This document shows positions 22,803-34,775 of a DNA stretch of 64,000 nucleotides, one piece after another (position 1 is the stretch's first letter; each line of letters opens with the position of its first letter). This DNA is from Hetaerina americana (Eukaryota > Arthropoda > Insecta > Odonata > Calopterygidae): positions 22,220,572 to 22,284,571 of the forward strand of contig JAKTNV010000001.1 of NCBI GenBank assembly GCA_022747635.1, read 5' to 3'. Position numbers and translations under genes: made by a program. The notes under the pieces were generated by a model that saw only the letters and a program-made list of their open reading frames with translations, was not told where the DNA came from and made no database searches.

Positions 22803-23160
22803 TACACTGCCAACATCATTGCCAAAGAGACGTCCTTCCAATTTAGGCAAGAGATTTAATTTGTAATTTAAAGAAGGATTCCCAACATAGTTCCCCATGT
22901 CAACCTTGATACCGTGCTAAGATTATTTCTCACGACAACATTTAACAAAGCTAGCTCCTAATAATAATACGCAGTTCGTAACTATTTTAAATCTACGCTG
23001 CTAACCCTTTCTAATTAGTTTGTCATTCCCACTTCATGAGGATCCAATAATAGCAACATATTCTAAATGAAGCCAAACTAACGAAATATGAAATTGTTCT
23101 TTTAACTTTCACGTCACATTTCCTCAATATTCTTCCACTAAATCCAAATCGTTCAAGATA
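22803..23160 (-). mobile_element. CR1/L2-like LINE internal fragment, degenerate
   Basis: gagacgtccttccaatttag, then gcaagagatttaatttgtaa, and a degenerate tgaggatccaataat block match the C-terminal coding region of the other minus-strand LINE copies. No 3' end is present. Confidence 0.5.
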
Positions 23161-24440
23161 ATAAAAGAAAACCTCCGGGATGGGTGGATGAGTGGGAGAT
23201 TTTGGATAAGGAGGGGGGTGGGTTTAGAGGGTGGGAGGGAATGAGAGGAAGGGTGGGAAATGTGTTAGTATATCACAGGAGGGAGGGGGAGAGGGGTTGT
23301 TGTCAACCAAACATTTAGCCAAGCATAGAAGGTCAGGGCTATGAGAGAGGAATGGTTGACAAATTTGAAGTCGTTCAGCAATCCACTTTCCTTCATATAT
23401 TACACTCATTTACACTTTCCTATCACGTACAGTCTTCTCCGTTTGGAGTAGTTCGGGCACCAAGGTGGTTTGGTGTAAAGACTTCGTCAGATGCCTTTTA
23501 TTTCATGTTTTAGAACCCTGCAAGCCACTATGGTGTGTGGCAGAGGGTGAATACACACCAGATTAATTTTTACCCAAATAGAACCACATAAAGCCACAAA
23601 ATAACCTTGCCATTAAGGACGGCCGTTATTCCAACTCCACTTATCGGACATGTTTCTTTAATTCTAATATGGAATCGTCTTTCAGTTTGACCTTCTCCAT
23701 ATATGTACGTACATAACCCCTAACGCGTCAAAGGTTACAGCCAATATACCCCACTTATCTCCATTGAGTCCACTTCGTCATCCGTTTTTGTTCGCGAGCA
23801 ATTTTGACATTAAAATGGGTTAGAAAATGATATTATAAATGTATTTAGATGAAATATATTAGTCATTTTATAAACATTACGAAAGCCAAAAGGCTGTGGT
23901 TTACATCTACATAATACCCAGGAGGTCATCGCAAGAACGTGTGGCGGGTGGTGGTAGGCCACCAGCCATTCTACATATATTCCTTCTATTTCGTTATGCA
24001 CCTGGCACCCCGCGATTCACCACAACCAGCGTGGAAAAGGGGCGACATCATTTGGGTGTGTTTTGTTAGAGACTTAGGGTGAAGTGAAATTATCTTTGAC
24101 ATACCAATGGGAGCCGATGTGAGGCCGTTGATTTGGGCAGCCGTACTGTCTTCGCATATGATGCAAGATGAAAAATGAAAAATACTTGACGTGGCACGTC
24201 CCATTTATTAATTGCTTCAATTACTCAGCCTCTAAGTCCTTTGGGTGATTGAAGCAGGTTGGAATCAGCTAAATTATCACATATAAAAGTAAAAGTTCCT
24301 TGGGTAATGGACCTTGGGTGAGTCGGATTGATGAATGGTCACAAGTGACATTTTCTGTACCCGAGTTAAAAGGAAATAGTGCATACTTTCTAGAGAATAT
24401 TCTAGAATAGAATTTATGCGCTGTTATCGGTGTTTTAATC
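23161..24440 (-). repeat. Mostly unassigned, with two LINE 3'-end stubs
   Basis: LINE 3' blocks occur at about 23515-23580 (accctgcaagccactatggt, then gtgtggcagagggtgaatac) and, more diverged, at 23905-23965 beside tacatctacat. The rest holds no recognised gene; a G-rich stretch lies at 23165-23300. Confidence 0.5.
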
Positions 24441-24464
24441 ATAAAAATGGTTTCACTACTGCCA

Positions 24465-24665
24465 TCCATTCTTCTCTATTATTCAGTGTTAATTTTCTCT
24501 AACTCTCCTCTAAAGCTTCTCTCTTTTATGTCCTTCATTTGTCCAATTTACACTTATCTCTTGGTTTTCCTTTCTGGGTCTCCCCTTCAATTTTCCTTTC
24601 TTCAATGTTTTCAACCAAATAATTGTACCTCAAGATGTGTCCAACCTATATCGTACTTCTTTGCC
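24465..24665 (-). pseudogene. Non-LTR reverse transcriptase C-terminal relic
   Basis: On the minus strand, [16 protein letters not shown] followed by a Lys/Gly/Arg-rich stretch resembles the GHILR...LL..IIEG(K/R)..G.RGR tail common to non-LTR polyproteins. Short and broken. Confidence 0.4.
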
Positions 24666-24734
24666 ATAGAGTTATCTCCATATAGAGTCCTTTCCTCTTC
24701 TTCCCTTATACATATCTATGTGTATATATATGTG

Positions 24735-24747
24735 TGTGTTTTTATAG

Positions 24748-24839
<92 letters not shown>
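24735..24839. repeat. (TG)n(TA)n microsatellite
   Basis: A TA tract ending in tagacacacacgc, which is the 3' terminus of the SINE that follows. Confidence 0.95.
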
Positions 24840-24845
<6 letters not shown>

Positions 24846-25022
24846 GCATTCAAACACGAAAACCCGCCATTTGGCGAACAAATGTTCATTCACATGGAAA
24901 TAGATATAAGGAAACGGGATAGGAACACAAATAAAGGACGAACGCATGAGAGGTGGGAAAGGCAGAATCGAGCAACAAGAGTAAAAATGTTTCCTTGACC
25001 GGGACTTAAATACCGGATCTTT
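24840..25022 (-). mobile_element. tRNA-derived SINE (family 2), minus strand
   Basis: The body matches the copy at 2188-2400: tcacatggaaatagatataa, cgggataggaacaca, ggtgggaaaggcagaatcga, then a B-box-like part (minus strand: tatttaagtcccggtcaagg). The longest tail in the window is here (acccgccatttggcgaac). A short plus-strand tail piece follows at about 25037-25070 (tatatgtgttcctattcctt). Confidence 0.65.
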
Positions 25023-25079
25023 CTTTCGAAAAGTTCTTTATATGTGTTCCTATTCCTTTTCCTTTTATACTTTTATATA

Positions 25080-25832
25080 CGAGGGTCATCCGGAAAGTAG
25101 TACCCGTTCGTGCCGCATGAAGTGCTGACGACGCGAGTAGCCGCTGGACGAGGTCAGATAGCTTCAGTGGCTTGTCTGCCTTCTCTGAGCCAAGTTGCGT
25201 GACGCTAGCATTGCCTGTGTTGTTTCTGTGATTGTTTACAATGTTTAAAAAAATTGAGAACGCCGCCAGTTGTGAAGTGAGGGCAGTGATTAAATTCCTC
25301 AATGCAAGAAACGTTCGCCCATGTTATATTCATCGCCAATTAAAGGAGGTGTATGGAGACAATGTAATGGACGAGTCGTCTGTTCGGCGGTGGTGTCGCA
25401 ACTTCAACATGGGGAGGGGGAACACACACGACGATGAGCGTTCGGAGAGACCGTCTGTCATTACAGACCAACTGGTGAGCTCAGTTGACGAATTCGTGAG
25501 GAACGATCGGCGCGTCACAATTGATGACATCTGTGAGCATTTTCCCAATGTTTCTCGAACAATTGTTCATGAAATTGTTAAACACCATCTGCATTATGCA
25601 AAAATTTGTGCAAGATGGGTCCCTCGCGTATCTCAATGAGCTGGCGGCGAAGGACTATGCAGCAGGAATACAGAAACTTGTCACACGTTATGACAAATGC
25701 CTTAATTTGCTTGGAGATTATGTTGAGAAGTAGTTTAAAGTATCCTCTTTCAAATAAAATTTTTTATGTTTGTTAATATTTACTTTTGTGTCTTTATTTC
25801 ACGAACGGGTACTACTTTCCGGATGACCCTCG
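25080..25832 (+). mobile_element. 753-bp core-deleted mariner, copy 3
   Basis: The same inverted repeats and length as copies 1 and 2. TA precedes it (25078-25079); TG, not TA, follows. It has the longest remaining reading frame of the three. Near-identity with copy 2 indicates a recent common source. Confidence 0.9.
25241..25639 (+). CDS. Mariner-derived helix-turn-helix protein, core-deleted
   Basis: A 132-residue intact frame starting at the ATG 25241 (MFKKIENAASCEVRAVIKFL). It contains both helix-turn-helix halves of a mariner transposase (residues about 10-60 and 80-115), the DDERSERPS joint and, near the end, the linker motif ICARWVPR, after which the frame meets the deletion junction and ends (VSQ stop). 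The transposase C-terminus continues in another frame to 25733 (KCLNLLGDYVEK), so the deletion also shifted frame. It lacks all catalytic residues. By analogy with internally deleted P elements it could act as a repressor or titrate binding sites; that is inference. It may simply be a passenger frame. Confidence 0.6.
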   Translation: MFKKIENAASCEVRAVIKFLNARNVRPCYIHRQLKEVYGDNVMDESSVRRWCRNFNMGRGNTHDDERSERPSVITDQLVSSVDEFVRNDRRVTIDDICEHFPNVSRTIVHEIVKHHLHYAKICARWVPRVSQ

Positions 25833-25833
25833 T

Positions 25834-26170
<337 letters not shown>

Positions 26171-26199
26171 GTGTCGCCGAAGAGCGTTCCATTTCGAAG

Positions 26200-26203
<4 letters not shown>

Positions 26204-26291
<88 letters not shown>
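26204..26291. repeat. (TA)n microsatellite
   Basis: A pure TA tract. Confidence 0.95.
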
Positions 26292-26293
<2 letters not shown>

Positions 26294-27000
26294 GGTGGCA
26301 TAATAGAACCTAAAAATGAAATAGACAACAAAGGAAGACAGCTTACAAGTACGTAAATTAAAAGCAGTTGACGAATGCACAATCGTCGCCATTGCTTGCC
26401 GAACAAAATAATTGAACAATTCACGCGCCGAACCGCGCGAAGTTATTTCCCTGGGCTGTCGGTGACTCTTGACGCACCACCGCTGATTCAAGATTTCTTT
26501 ATCAAGGTCGCCCAAGCAGCTACCGTAATAAAATGGACAACAAGAGCGACGCGCAGCAAGCTGAGAACGGTCACAGCGATATTGGCAGCGAACGAAGGAC
26601 AAACGCGGCGGGGATCGGTGAATAAATTGGCGCCAAACGAGGGAAGGGGGGTGGGGGGGTAAAGGGTGGATCGGAAAGTGGTTGAATGAGACCATCTGGT
26701 GGGGATTAATAAGTCTCTGGTGTTGGGGGTCACGGGCACGCGCGTGATTAGCGTTCGGTGTGGTGCTGGGATAAGGATTCATAAAATCACGCGATGGACG
26801 TCTGGGAAAGGATGCATTTAATCGTGATGGAACGTGCATGGATCCGCGAGGGTAAAAAGAAACAGAGCTTTTTAGAGCATCATTCACAGATATCCATGTT
26901 GCAATGAGGACTTCAAAGAAGGCGGGAATTTTTCGTGGTATGAATTCATTAATAAGACGTCGTGCATAATGTAAGCGCGTCGGAAAGGTCGTCGACGATA
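26292..27000. other. GC-richer unassigned DNA
   Basis: The minus strand is open for 307 codons (27082-26159), but both ends of that frame lie in TA microsatellites and the middle has no recognisable domain. Not called a gene. Confidence 0.35.
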
Positions 27001-27001
27001 T

Positions 27002-27018
27002 AATGATATATATATAGA

Positions 27019-27051
<33 letters not shown>

Positions 27052-27070
27052 TATATACATATATATACAC

Positions 27071-27122
<52 letters not shown>
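27002..27122. repeat. (TA)n-rich microsatellite
   Basis: TA runs with ac/ca interruptions. Confidence 0.93.
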
Positions 27123-27125
<3 letters not shown>

Positions 27126-27610
27126 ATGATATATTCTGGGGTGGAGAAACCACTATTAATAATAATATCATCTGGTTTTCACCCTCTTTAAATGAAGCGA
27201 GCAATGGGGTTTTCGGGATAAGCATACTTCTCGATGAGTTTTCGATCACAGGGCATGGTTAATACGATAAAAACATGTTTTTCGGTCGGGTGGAACGGTT
27301 GAAGAAATTCTGGAACCATGGACAAACACATCCTAATACGCTGCAAGGCCTGATTATGACCTTCAACGTCAAAATCTGGTTCGTGTTTGTAAATAAAGAG
27401 TGTGGCATTACAAAGTCAATAATTTCATCTCATTTCAATGTTAAAATTTACCATATAGGACACTTACAAGAAGAAGAATTGAAATTGATTGGACAGACCA
27501 TGAGACACGGTTGTTATACTGGAAACCACAAGTGTAAGAAACATAGAAAATGGAAGAATTACAGTGAAAGAGCAACGGATGAACTACAAGGCATATTCAT
27601 AAAGTAAGGG
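27123..27610. other. Unassigned DNA with one 110-codon frame
   Basis: The plus-strand frame 27275-27607 is Lys/His-rich (HKCKKHRKWKNY near the end). I do not recognise a family. Confidence 0.3.
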
Positions 27611-27639
27611 CCGTTTGCTTATATTTAAATATTGGCGCT

Positions 27640-28052
27640 TCAGAACAGAGTTTTACCCCTGCAGCGCCATCTACTGATTCATTGAGAAGCTATAGCAGTT
27701 TGTTTTGTTTCAGAAGTCGTTTGCCAGTCCGTGCATGCAAACAACAATGTCCGCGACCATTGTGGATCCCGCCAGCCGTAAAGTGCGTTCTGTCATACGG
27801 TTCTTTGTAGGCAAAAGGATTGCCGGCTGTTGAAATTCATAAGGAGTTATGCCTAGTTTATGGACCTACAGTTATGAGTGAAGGAATGGTTAGACAATGG
27901 TGCCGTGATTTTAAAAATGGCCGAACAAATGTCCATGACGAAGAGCGAAGTGAAAGGCCGAGTATTCTGACCGATGAAATTGTTTCGCAAGTGGAACAAA
28001 AACCACGATGTGATCGTCAATTGACGATTAATACCTGTCTCTGTGTCAATTA
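27640..28052 (+). pseudogene. Mariner-like transposase N-terminal relic with one-base frameshift
   Basis: From the ATG at 27747: MSATIVDPASRKVRSVIRFF, then a break, then LPAVEIHKELCLVYGPTVMS and MVRQWCRDFKNGRTNVHDEE followed by RSERPS. This is the first helix-turn-helix and joint of a mariner transposase, from a lineage different from the others here. An extra A in ggcaaaagg (about 27813) shifts the frame; without it the reading is continuous. Similarity ends after about residue 90 (DRQLTIN). No catalytic domain or right end was found. Confidence 0.7.
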
Positions 28053-29029
28053 ATATTCATTGATGTGGTTTACGTGATATGAAGAACTTCAACGCCATTT
28101 TATCTTCAATAGTTGCATTGTTTACGGTGCTAAGTGATGTTCTTGTTATTACCAGAGCCAAAGTCGTGGGTTTAGCTAGTCACATTGATTAGTTTGTTCG
28201 CCGAGTGTTCTCTGAACGTTTTATAACACATATATTTCAAACTTCGGAGTACTATCAGATCCAAATGTGAACGATATGGATACAAAGTGAGCGTTCATGG
28301 AATAGCTTCCTGCTGCATGCTAATCAACTTTTGGACTTACTAGTTTACAACTTCAGTTACAGACCGTAATTAATGACAAACTGATCCCAAAAGTTAAAAT
28401 TTGATTCTAGAGATGATAGATTAATCCTCTCAATTATGAATGATTAAATACCGGCAACATTTTAAGCATCCAAAATGCTCTTCTATCTAGCGGCAGCAGA
28501 GTAGAAAAAACCTTGTAAACTTTTCGGTGCAGCCATTATTTATAAAGATTGCTCCCGTATTTTAAGCTCACTCACTTCTATCCACACTCCCAGTTCCGAT
28601 AAAAAATTGTGATAACTTAGAACTTAAAGAGTACCCCGTAAAATCATCAAACAGATATGCAGGTATGAAAAAAGAGTAAATAGTTTGAGAGAGGAAGGCT
28701 TGGTCGGAGAATGTCTTGGGTTTGTATGGAAAGAGGGTCAAGACAAGGAATTCTTATTAGAAGTCGAAGGAGCACGAATGAAACGTCACAGAGACGAAAG
28801 AAATATGCAAAGATGTGGGTCAGTCGTAAGTAAATTGGCGGAAACGAATAAGTTACCCCGTTATTCTTTTAAAATCAGAATATTTTCTTGACAGAGATTA
28901 CCTCTAACGTGGAAACATCGTTGCTGGCGTGTAATTTAAATTGTTAGAAATAGAATTTTGAACTCAATACGAGGAAACCAGATTCCTATAAATGACTGTA
29001 CTTGAAAATATCCTCTAAGGTTATTTTTT
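28053..29029. other. AT-rich DNA, nothing recognised
   Basis: No motif-bearing frame or shared repeat seen. Confidence 0.4.
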
Positions 29030-29640
29030 CTACATCTACATGGTATCCTACAAGCTAACGTTAAGGTTTATGGCAGGGGGTATTTCAACATGAGCATTGC
29101 AACATCAAAAAACAAGTTTTACTTTATGGTTTTCTACAAGAAAATATGTAAAATAATTCAACTAAACCAGATAATGATAGTTGCAGATACGAGGGTAACT
29201 AAGTAGGCTATACTTCTCCACGCATGCGAAGCGAGCTGTAATGAACAAGAAGGACAATAAACCAAGGTCATGTGTAATAATGACATTGTACTAGGCTACC
29301 TAGAATGAAAAAATAAAATAATATTTCCCTCCTAGTGCAGTCAGATCGTATTATTCTGACCCATTAATCGTTCGTAGGAACAATGAATTCTAATCTGCTC
29401 TACATTTCATCTTTCTAATTTAATCTTAATAATCTTAAGAATTCCAAATTTTTGATAGCTTGATCTCTCCAAACCGTAGTACGATCGGCTAATAAAATAT
29501 TTTCAACATTATCGTTGAAGAAACCTACTTCCTATCTACGCAAGATATAAAATCTGTAATTTTTTACATTTGCTCCGTGGATGATTCCCAAACTAGTTCC
29601 TCTATTAATCTCAATACACTGCTCAGATTAACAATAAAAT
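29030..29640 (-). mobile_element. CR1/L2-like LINE, degenerate, minus strand
   Basis: Starts at its 3' tail (ctacatctacatggtatcct at 29033-29052, then acaagctaacgttaaggttt) and continues through diverged C-terminal coding sequence to about 29636. More eroded than the next copy. Confidence 0.6.
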
Positions 29641-30256
29641 ATTTTAAATAAAATATATATCTTTTACGGTAGCTATTTTATTTTATTATTATGCATACCC
29701 TGCAAGCCACCACCAGGGTGTGTGGCAGGGGCTGAATGCACACCAGAATAATTTTACCCGAACGTGGCCCTAACGTGGTCGAACAATGTTATCATGATCC
29801 CCTATGGTTCGTAGAAAAAATGACATCTTAAATCTATCTGTTCTACTCTTAATCTATCTAATTTTTATAGCATGATCTCTCCTGCCGTAGTAATATGGTG
29901 GTAATAATACATTTTCAACATCATTTCTAAAGAGACATCCTTCCAATTTATGCAAGAGTTCTAATCTGTAATTTAACCTTCGCTCCATTGAGTGATTCCC
30001 AACCTAGATGCTCTAATATTTTGGATACGATACTAAGTTTATCATGACAACGTTTTACAAATCTAGTTCCTCTACGCTGCAAACAATCCGCTTTGCCAAT
30101 CAATCCAACATCGTGAGAATCCCATATACTTACTTGCAGCATATATTATAATTGAGGCCTAACCAGCGATAGGATAACATTTCTCTTTGACCTTTTCATC
30201 ACCTTTACCCAGTACTCTTCCAATAAATCCTAATTTTTTGTTAGCTTGTCTACATA

Positions 30257-30805
30257 CAGGGTTCGTCCGGAAAATAAGTGTACTGACTACTGATTTTTTC
30301 CCGCCGCTCCAGGCGCGCCCAGCACCGCTCTGACGGACTGCGATTGGAGGGGGTATGTTGGCAAGCGACGCTGAAAAAGGCAGTCGGCTCTGAGCTGTGG
30401 TGTAGTGAGGAGCTCTGTTAACGCGAACCTCCATGCTCGACCCACGTCACGGAACGCGATGCCGAAGCAGCGTTATTCCATCAAATTTGCGGTAAAGCTT
30501 GGGAAATCGTCTACCGAAACTGTCGGTATGATTAACCAGGCTTACGGGGAGTCAGCTATGTCCAGAAACATGATCTTTCGGTGGCACAAGATGTTCGTGG
30601 AGGGCAGAGAAGAGGTCGACGACGAGTCTTCGAGAGGTTCCCGATGATGCCTTCGCGGGAGCGTTCCAGGAATGGGAACGCCGCTGGAACAAGTCTATCG
30701 ACTCACAAGGGTCCTATTTTGAGGAATATTAGCTTAAGATATGTAAAAGTGTAATACATTTTTTTTCCTGAGCTCAGTACACTTATTTTCCGGACGAACC
30801 CTGTA
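30257..30805 (+). mobile_element. 549-bp core-deleted mariner-like element, copy A
   Basis: Inverted repeats of about 30 bp start cagggttcgtccggaaaata (then agtgtactga) at both ends, with TA on both sides (30255-30256, 30806-30807). It is a second, unrelated family with the same architecture as the 753-bp elements: N-terminal DNA-binding region and last 31 or so codons of a transposase, no catalytic core. Confidence 0.88.
30459..30647 (+). pseudogene. Transposase N-terminal helix-turn-helix fragment
   Basis: A 62-residue frame from the ATG at 30459: MPKQRYSIKFAVKLGKSSTE, IFRWHKMFVEGREEVDDES. This is the first helix-turn-helix of a mariner-like transposase (Mos1-type HTH domain). At about 30637 the deletion junction changes frame. 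The other frame then reads VPDDAFAGAFQEWERRWNKS and IDSQGSYFEEY, stopping at 30730-30732: the normal transposase C-terminus. All catalytic residues are missing. Confidence 0.75.
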
Positions 30806-31015
30806 TACCCCGTATCTGTTTCACCCAGGAGAGATCGTGAGTGAGGGTAATGCCGAGGTATTTAATTGAATCTACACATTCCATTTCGGTGTTCCCAATG
30901 CAGTAGGCGTTCGGGAGGGAATTGCTCTTTTTCCAAAAACTTATGACTACGCACTTTTTTAAGTTTAATTCTAATTGAAAAGTATCGCACCAGCGTCGTA
31001 AAGCATTAAGATCAT

Positions 31016-32599
31016 CAAAGACCCATCAGAGTGGACGAGAGGGAGACGGAAGTCGTTGAGTGCCCCTGAATTCCATTATTGGGATGGATAACCCAAAACC
31101 TTTGCAATAAGGAAAAAATTGGAAATGATTCGTTCACGGTGAGAAGCATATCCGTGACGTCGGGCAAATTCATTCGTGAACGGCTCACGTGGATTTGCGT
31201 CTGAATAAAAAGAATCGAAGAACCGCATCGCATGCAAATTAAGCCAGAACCATACAAGATCCAGCTCATTCCAACTCATAATGAAAACTGGCGACGAGGG
31301 AACAGATGACGTTCGTATTTCGCAATATGATTTGACGAGAGAAAACGCATGTTATTTTTGAATTGCTCATTGCGAGTGAATGAGAATGAGCAGGAAGCTA
31401 ATGTTATCCAGTAGCCAGGAGCCGATCCCAATACAAGAACGTGGAAGGAAGTTTCAGGATGACTCGCGATATGCGAACTATTTTTTTTTATGTGTGTCCC
31501 ATTCCATCCCATAGTGAGCGAAATGAATTGCGACTTAAAAACAATGGAAATGATTAAGATGCCATTTTTTTATTGGCACACCTTGAGAGGTATCCTCCTA
31601 TTATTCATTGCATAACAAGTTTGGAATGAGGAAGCGAAATGTATTTATTCCTTCATATGCCCCAAATTATGCGCATTCAGAGTCTATGGATTGATTCATG
31701 TATGCATACGAGAATCGTCATATGCATTTTAGTAAAAATATCTTCGGGGAAAAATACGAAGGAATACTTATAATGCTGGTTTTCACTGAGAAATACAAAG
31801 TAATTGAAGTTTTATTCTTGTCATCCATTTGCATTTGTTAAAAATTATTCGAAAAATAAAAAAATTATTACTTGCGGTTATTATTCACTTATACGTGTAT
31901 TTCATTTCTAACAATCGAAGAACTGTTGCTAGTTTAATTTATCGCAAGGCGGGGCTGTGCGATATTTCGATGCATCGATTGTTTGTCGATTGTAAATTTT
32001 ATGTCGATCTGTAGACATGTATTTAACGTATCATCGACGTATCGTTTGATTTTTTGATGATCGATTTAAATGTCCACCTCGACATTTATGTCACTATCAA
32101 TTTCGAGATTGAAATTCATATGTCACCGACGTGTACGTAGGTCGATCTTCTGTTGCGATACATTTCAGAAATGTAAGAAGGAGAAGAACGAAAGTCCCCG
32201 TAAATTCTGGGTATGCACGCGTGCGTCAATGAAAGCACTGCCAGCCATAGTTATGGAAATCTGAAAAATAACAATCATTTTTAAACAGAACTTACTCCAT
32301 CCCGTTCCATCTCATTCCGTAGAAATCATTTTGGGATGAATGTCCCGACACGTTCAACTATTTGGAAATTGAAACTCTTCCGTGTTGTTGTTTAATGGGC
32401 CAATTCAACAAAAGAGTAGACAGACGGAGGATATTTAACAATCTCGAAACGACACTGGATATCGTATTCTACACTGTTTTTCCTTGGCATTGTAGAAATA
32501 TGAAATACTGACATTGTCTCTGTCTTCGTCGACAACAGCATATCGATATGGGTTTCACATAACACTGTAGCCGTGCCGCGACATCAAAAAGTCGATACA
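31016..32599. other. No recognised gene or repeat
   Basis: Frames of up to 84 codons without motifs. Confidence 0.4.
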
Positions 32600-32668
32600 G
32601 CCCAGCCCTATGGGCTCGTAGACTCACCCCCTGCTACACACCCAACTGTTAGCTGTAAGGTCATTAGA
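32600..32668 (+). mobile_element. LINE 3'-end stub, plus strand
   Basis: caccccctgctacacaccca, then actgttagctgtaaggtcat and tagatgtagat: a diverged LINE 3' block followed by the gatgta tail. Confidence 0.5.
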
Positions 32669-32855
32669 TGTAGATTTATTTTTAGAAAGGAGTTTTACAA
32701 TGTTTGTCATAATTCTTCATAGGTTTCAAAAGATTGAATCAAAAATTACACCCCACGTACCTAGCATCGCGGAAACCGAGGAAAGGATGTGTGCCAGAGG
32801 GTTGGAAGGGCATTAGGCATATATATGCAGGAATATATAAGTCTATACATTCATG

Positions 32856-32858
<3 letters not shown>

Positions 32859-32915
<57 letters not shown>
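32859..32915. repeat. (TA)n microsatellite
   Basis: A TA tract at the 5' junction of the truncated RTE copy. Confidence 0.95.
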
Positions 32916-32919
<4 letters not shown>

Positions 32920-32929
32920 TTAATACATG

Positions 32930-33490
32930 GAAACAAGAACTGTGCTAGGCGAAGATGCTTTCACAAGGAGGAGGGAGTTGATGACGGGGACGTTGAGTAA
33001 GGATATTAAGAAAAGACTCGTAAAAACTTTGGTATGGAGCGTAGCTATGTACGGCGCGGAAACGTGGTCATTAAAGCAAGAGGATAGACGTAGACTGAAG
33101 GCTTTTGAAATGTGGGTGTGAAGAAGAATGGAGAAAGTAAAATGGACAGAGAAGAAAACAAATGAGGAAGTACTTGGTATGGTGGGCGAAGAGAGGGGTT
33201 TGTTGGGAGCAATCCTATGGAGGCAGGAAAAGTGGATGAAGGGGGTGTTGACCGGCAGTGGGATGTTGAAGACTGTGATAGAGGGTAGAATGTTGGGCAA
33301 AATAGGAAAGGGAAGGAACAGGATAGGGATGTTGGACGGGATGAAGGGAGGAAGGAAGTACTCCGAGATGAAGAGGGACCTGATATAGAGTAGGATACTG
33401 GATTTTGTGTTTTTTTAGGAATCACAAAACGTTAATTTGGTAGTTGCGTCCATCCAAAAACCTACCTTAACCGGTAGATTACCTTATAAT
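32930..33490 (+). mobile_element. 5'-truncated RTE-like retrotransposon, plus strand
   Basis: Carries the C-terminal part of the RT polyprotein: FTRRRELMTGTLSKDIKKRL, VAMYGAETWSLKQEDRRRLK, MEKVKWTEKKTNEEVLGMVG, GMLDGMKGGRKYSEMKRDLI with its natural stop at 33386-33388. A single in-frame TGA (33119-33121) breaks WVWRRM. The 3' UTR ends aaaacctaccttaaccggta followed by gattacctt. It keeps the TGG codon (ETW) lost in the 11678-15791 copy. Confidence 0.8.
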
Positions 33491-33724
33491 AATATATGGA
33501 AACACTCGTCCCCAAATCCCACATTCTTTCCTATTGGTGACTTGAACCTTTCCGTGGCATTGTCTATCTCTTTTAATAATGCAAATCGAATCTACTAATA
33601 TGTTACTATTATTGTCATAATGATTTCCAATTGTACAAAGCCAATAAAGCGGTACAGCAATGCATTTACTTGTCTTTCTTAACAAAACAGCCTGCATACT
33701 AGACAATGTACAACAAGTACTTCA

Positions 33725-33870
33725 ATGCCGCAAAACTTCCTTCCTACCTTCATTCCATTTATCATGCATATCCTATTATTCCTTCTCCTTCCCCGTTTGC
33801 CTTACATCTTACATCTACATATTCTTCAACATCCCACCGCCAATCATAATGCTCCGTTTACCCTTGCCCA
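33725..33870 (-). pseudogene. RTE-like C-terminal relic
   Basis: tccttcctaccttcattcca and ttcttcaacatcccaccgcc parallel the C-terminal coding stretch of RTE copies in minus orientation. Short. Confidence 0.4.
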
Positions 33871-33915
33871 ATAAATACGCGGACTGAGGACATTAAAAAC
33901 CTTATTTTGCAAAAT

Positions 33916-34775
33916 TTAGTCTACATCGATTTCGTTCCCTTCTTCAAAGTACTCTCGATTCGTTTGGTATGCACTTATTCCATCTTCTTCTTTTCCTCTG
34001 TTTAAAGCACCCCTGGAAGTCCTCTTGTCAGTTAGGCTTTTTAGTTGTCTCGTCGTTTCCCACTTTATTGTGTCCACATCTTCCCAGTGATGTCCCATCA
34101 TCACATTTTTTCATTTTGGGAATAGGAAAAAGCCACAGAGGGTGAAATCTGGCAAATAAGGAGGATGATCAATGATGGCGATTGAATTTTATGCCAGAAA
34201 CTAGCCAAAAGTAAATGCTTAATGTGCACGGTTTTCCATATATTTTTGTAACCCAAATGTTTGATTAAAATTGTGTGCACTGTTCATTTTCCTATATTAA
34301 GTTCATCGGCTGTCATTCGGACAGTTTTTCGACGATCGGTAAGAACAAAGGGACCGCACACGATCAATGTTGTGATCAATACAGTTGGTTGAAGGTCGTC
34401 CCGGCCCTGCATCATCCGTGGCGTCTTGTCGGCCATCTTTAAAATTCTTAGTCCATTTGAAAACGGATGTTTTCTTCAGATGATTATTACCGTAAATAGC
34501 TGTCAACATTTCAGTTATCTCTTGATAACTTTTACCGCACTTCACCAAAGAACCTGATGGGGATTCGTTGCACCGTGTTTTCGTCCATTTCGACGAACAG
34601 TAAAAACGAGGACAACAGAAACTAACATAACTGGCACCATACGCACAGCTCGACGATCCGCCAAGCGCAGACGGCTCATTGGGTCTCAGGCAACTAGTGT
34701 CGTTAGTGAACGTGTAGGGGCTATAGTCCGCAACATGGCCGCCAGATCGCACTAGTTCACGCATTAATTGCACAT
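33916..34775 (-). pseudogene. Mariner transposase relic lacking the catalytic centre, minus strand
   Basis: In minus-strand order: KCGKSYQEITEMLTAIYGNN with SVFKWTKNFKDGRQDATDDA and GPGRPS (helix-turn-helix and joint, about 34560-34400); a short LIKHLGYKNIW piece; then NSIAIIDHPPYLPDFTLCGF (about 34200-34130), corresponding to the PYSPDLAPCDFF motif but with the catalytic D changed to G; then GHHWEDVDTIKWETTRQLKS and, after frame changes, the YFEEGNEIDVD terminus (33916). The first two catalytic aspartates are deleted. A third mariner lineage that has lost its core, here with added point damage. Confidence 0.75.

Larger units (their letters stand above)
29690..31015 (-). mobile_element. CR1/L2-like LINE interrupted by a mariner, minus strand
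   Basis: The 3' block at 29697-29745 (taccctgcaagccaccacca, then gggtgtgtggcaggggctga) is followed by C-terminal coding relics (KADCLQRRGTRFVKRCHDKL on the minus strand near 30090-30030). The copy is split at 30255-30807 by a 549-bp mariner and resumes with taccccgtatctgtttcacc, tcacccaggagagatcgtga and cccaatgcagtaggcgttcg. The copy at 36308-36995 has the same sequence without the insertion and serves as the empty site. Confidence 0.75.
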
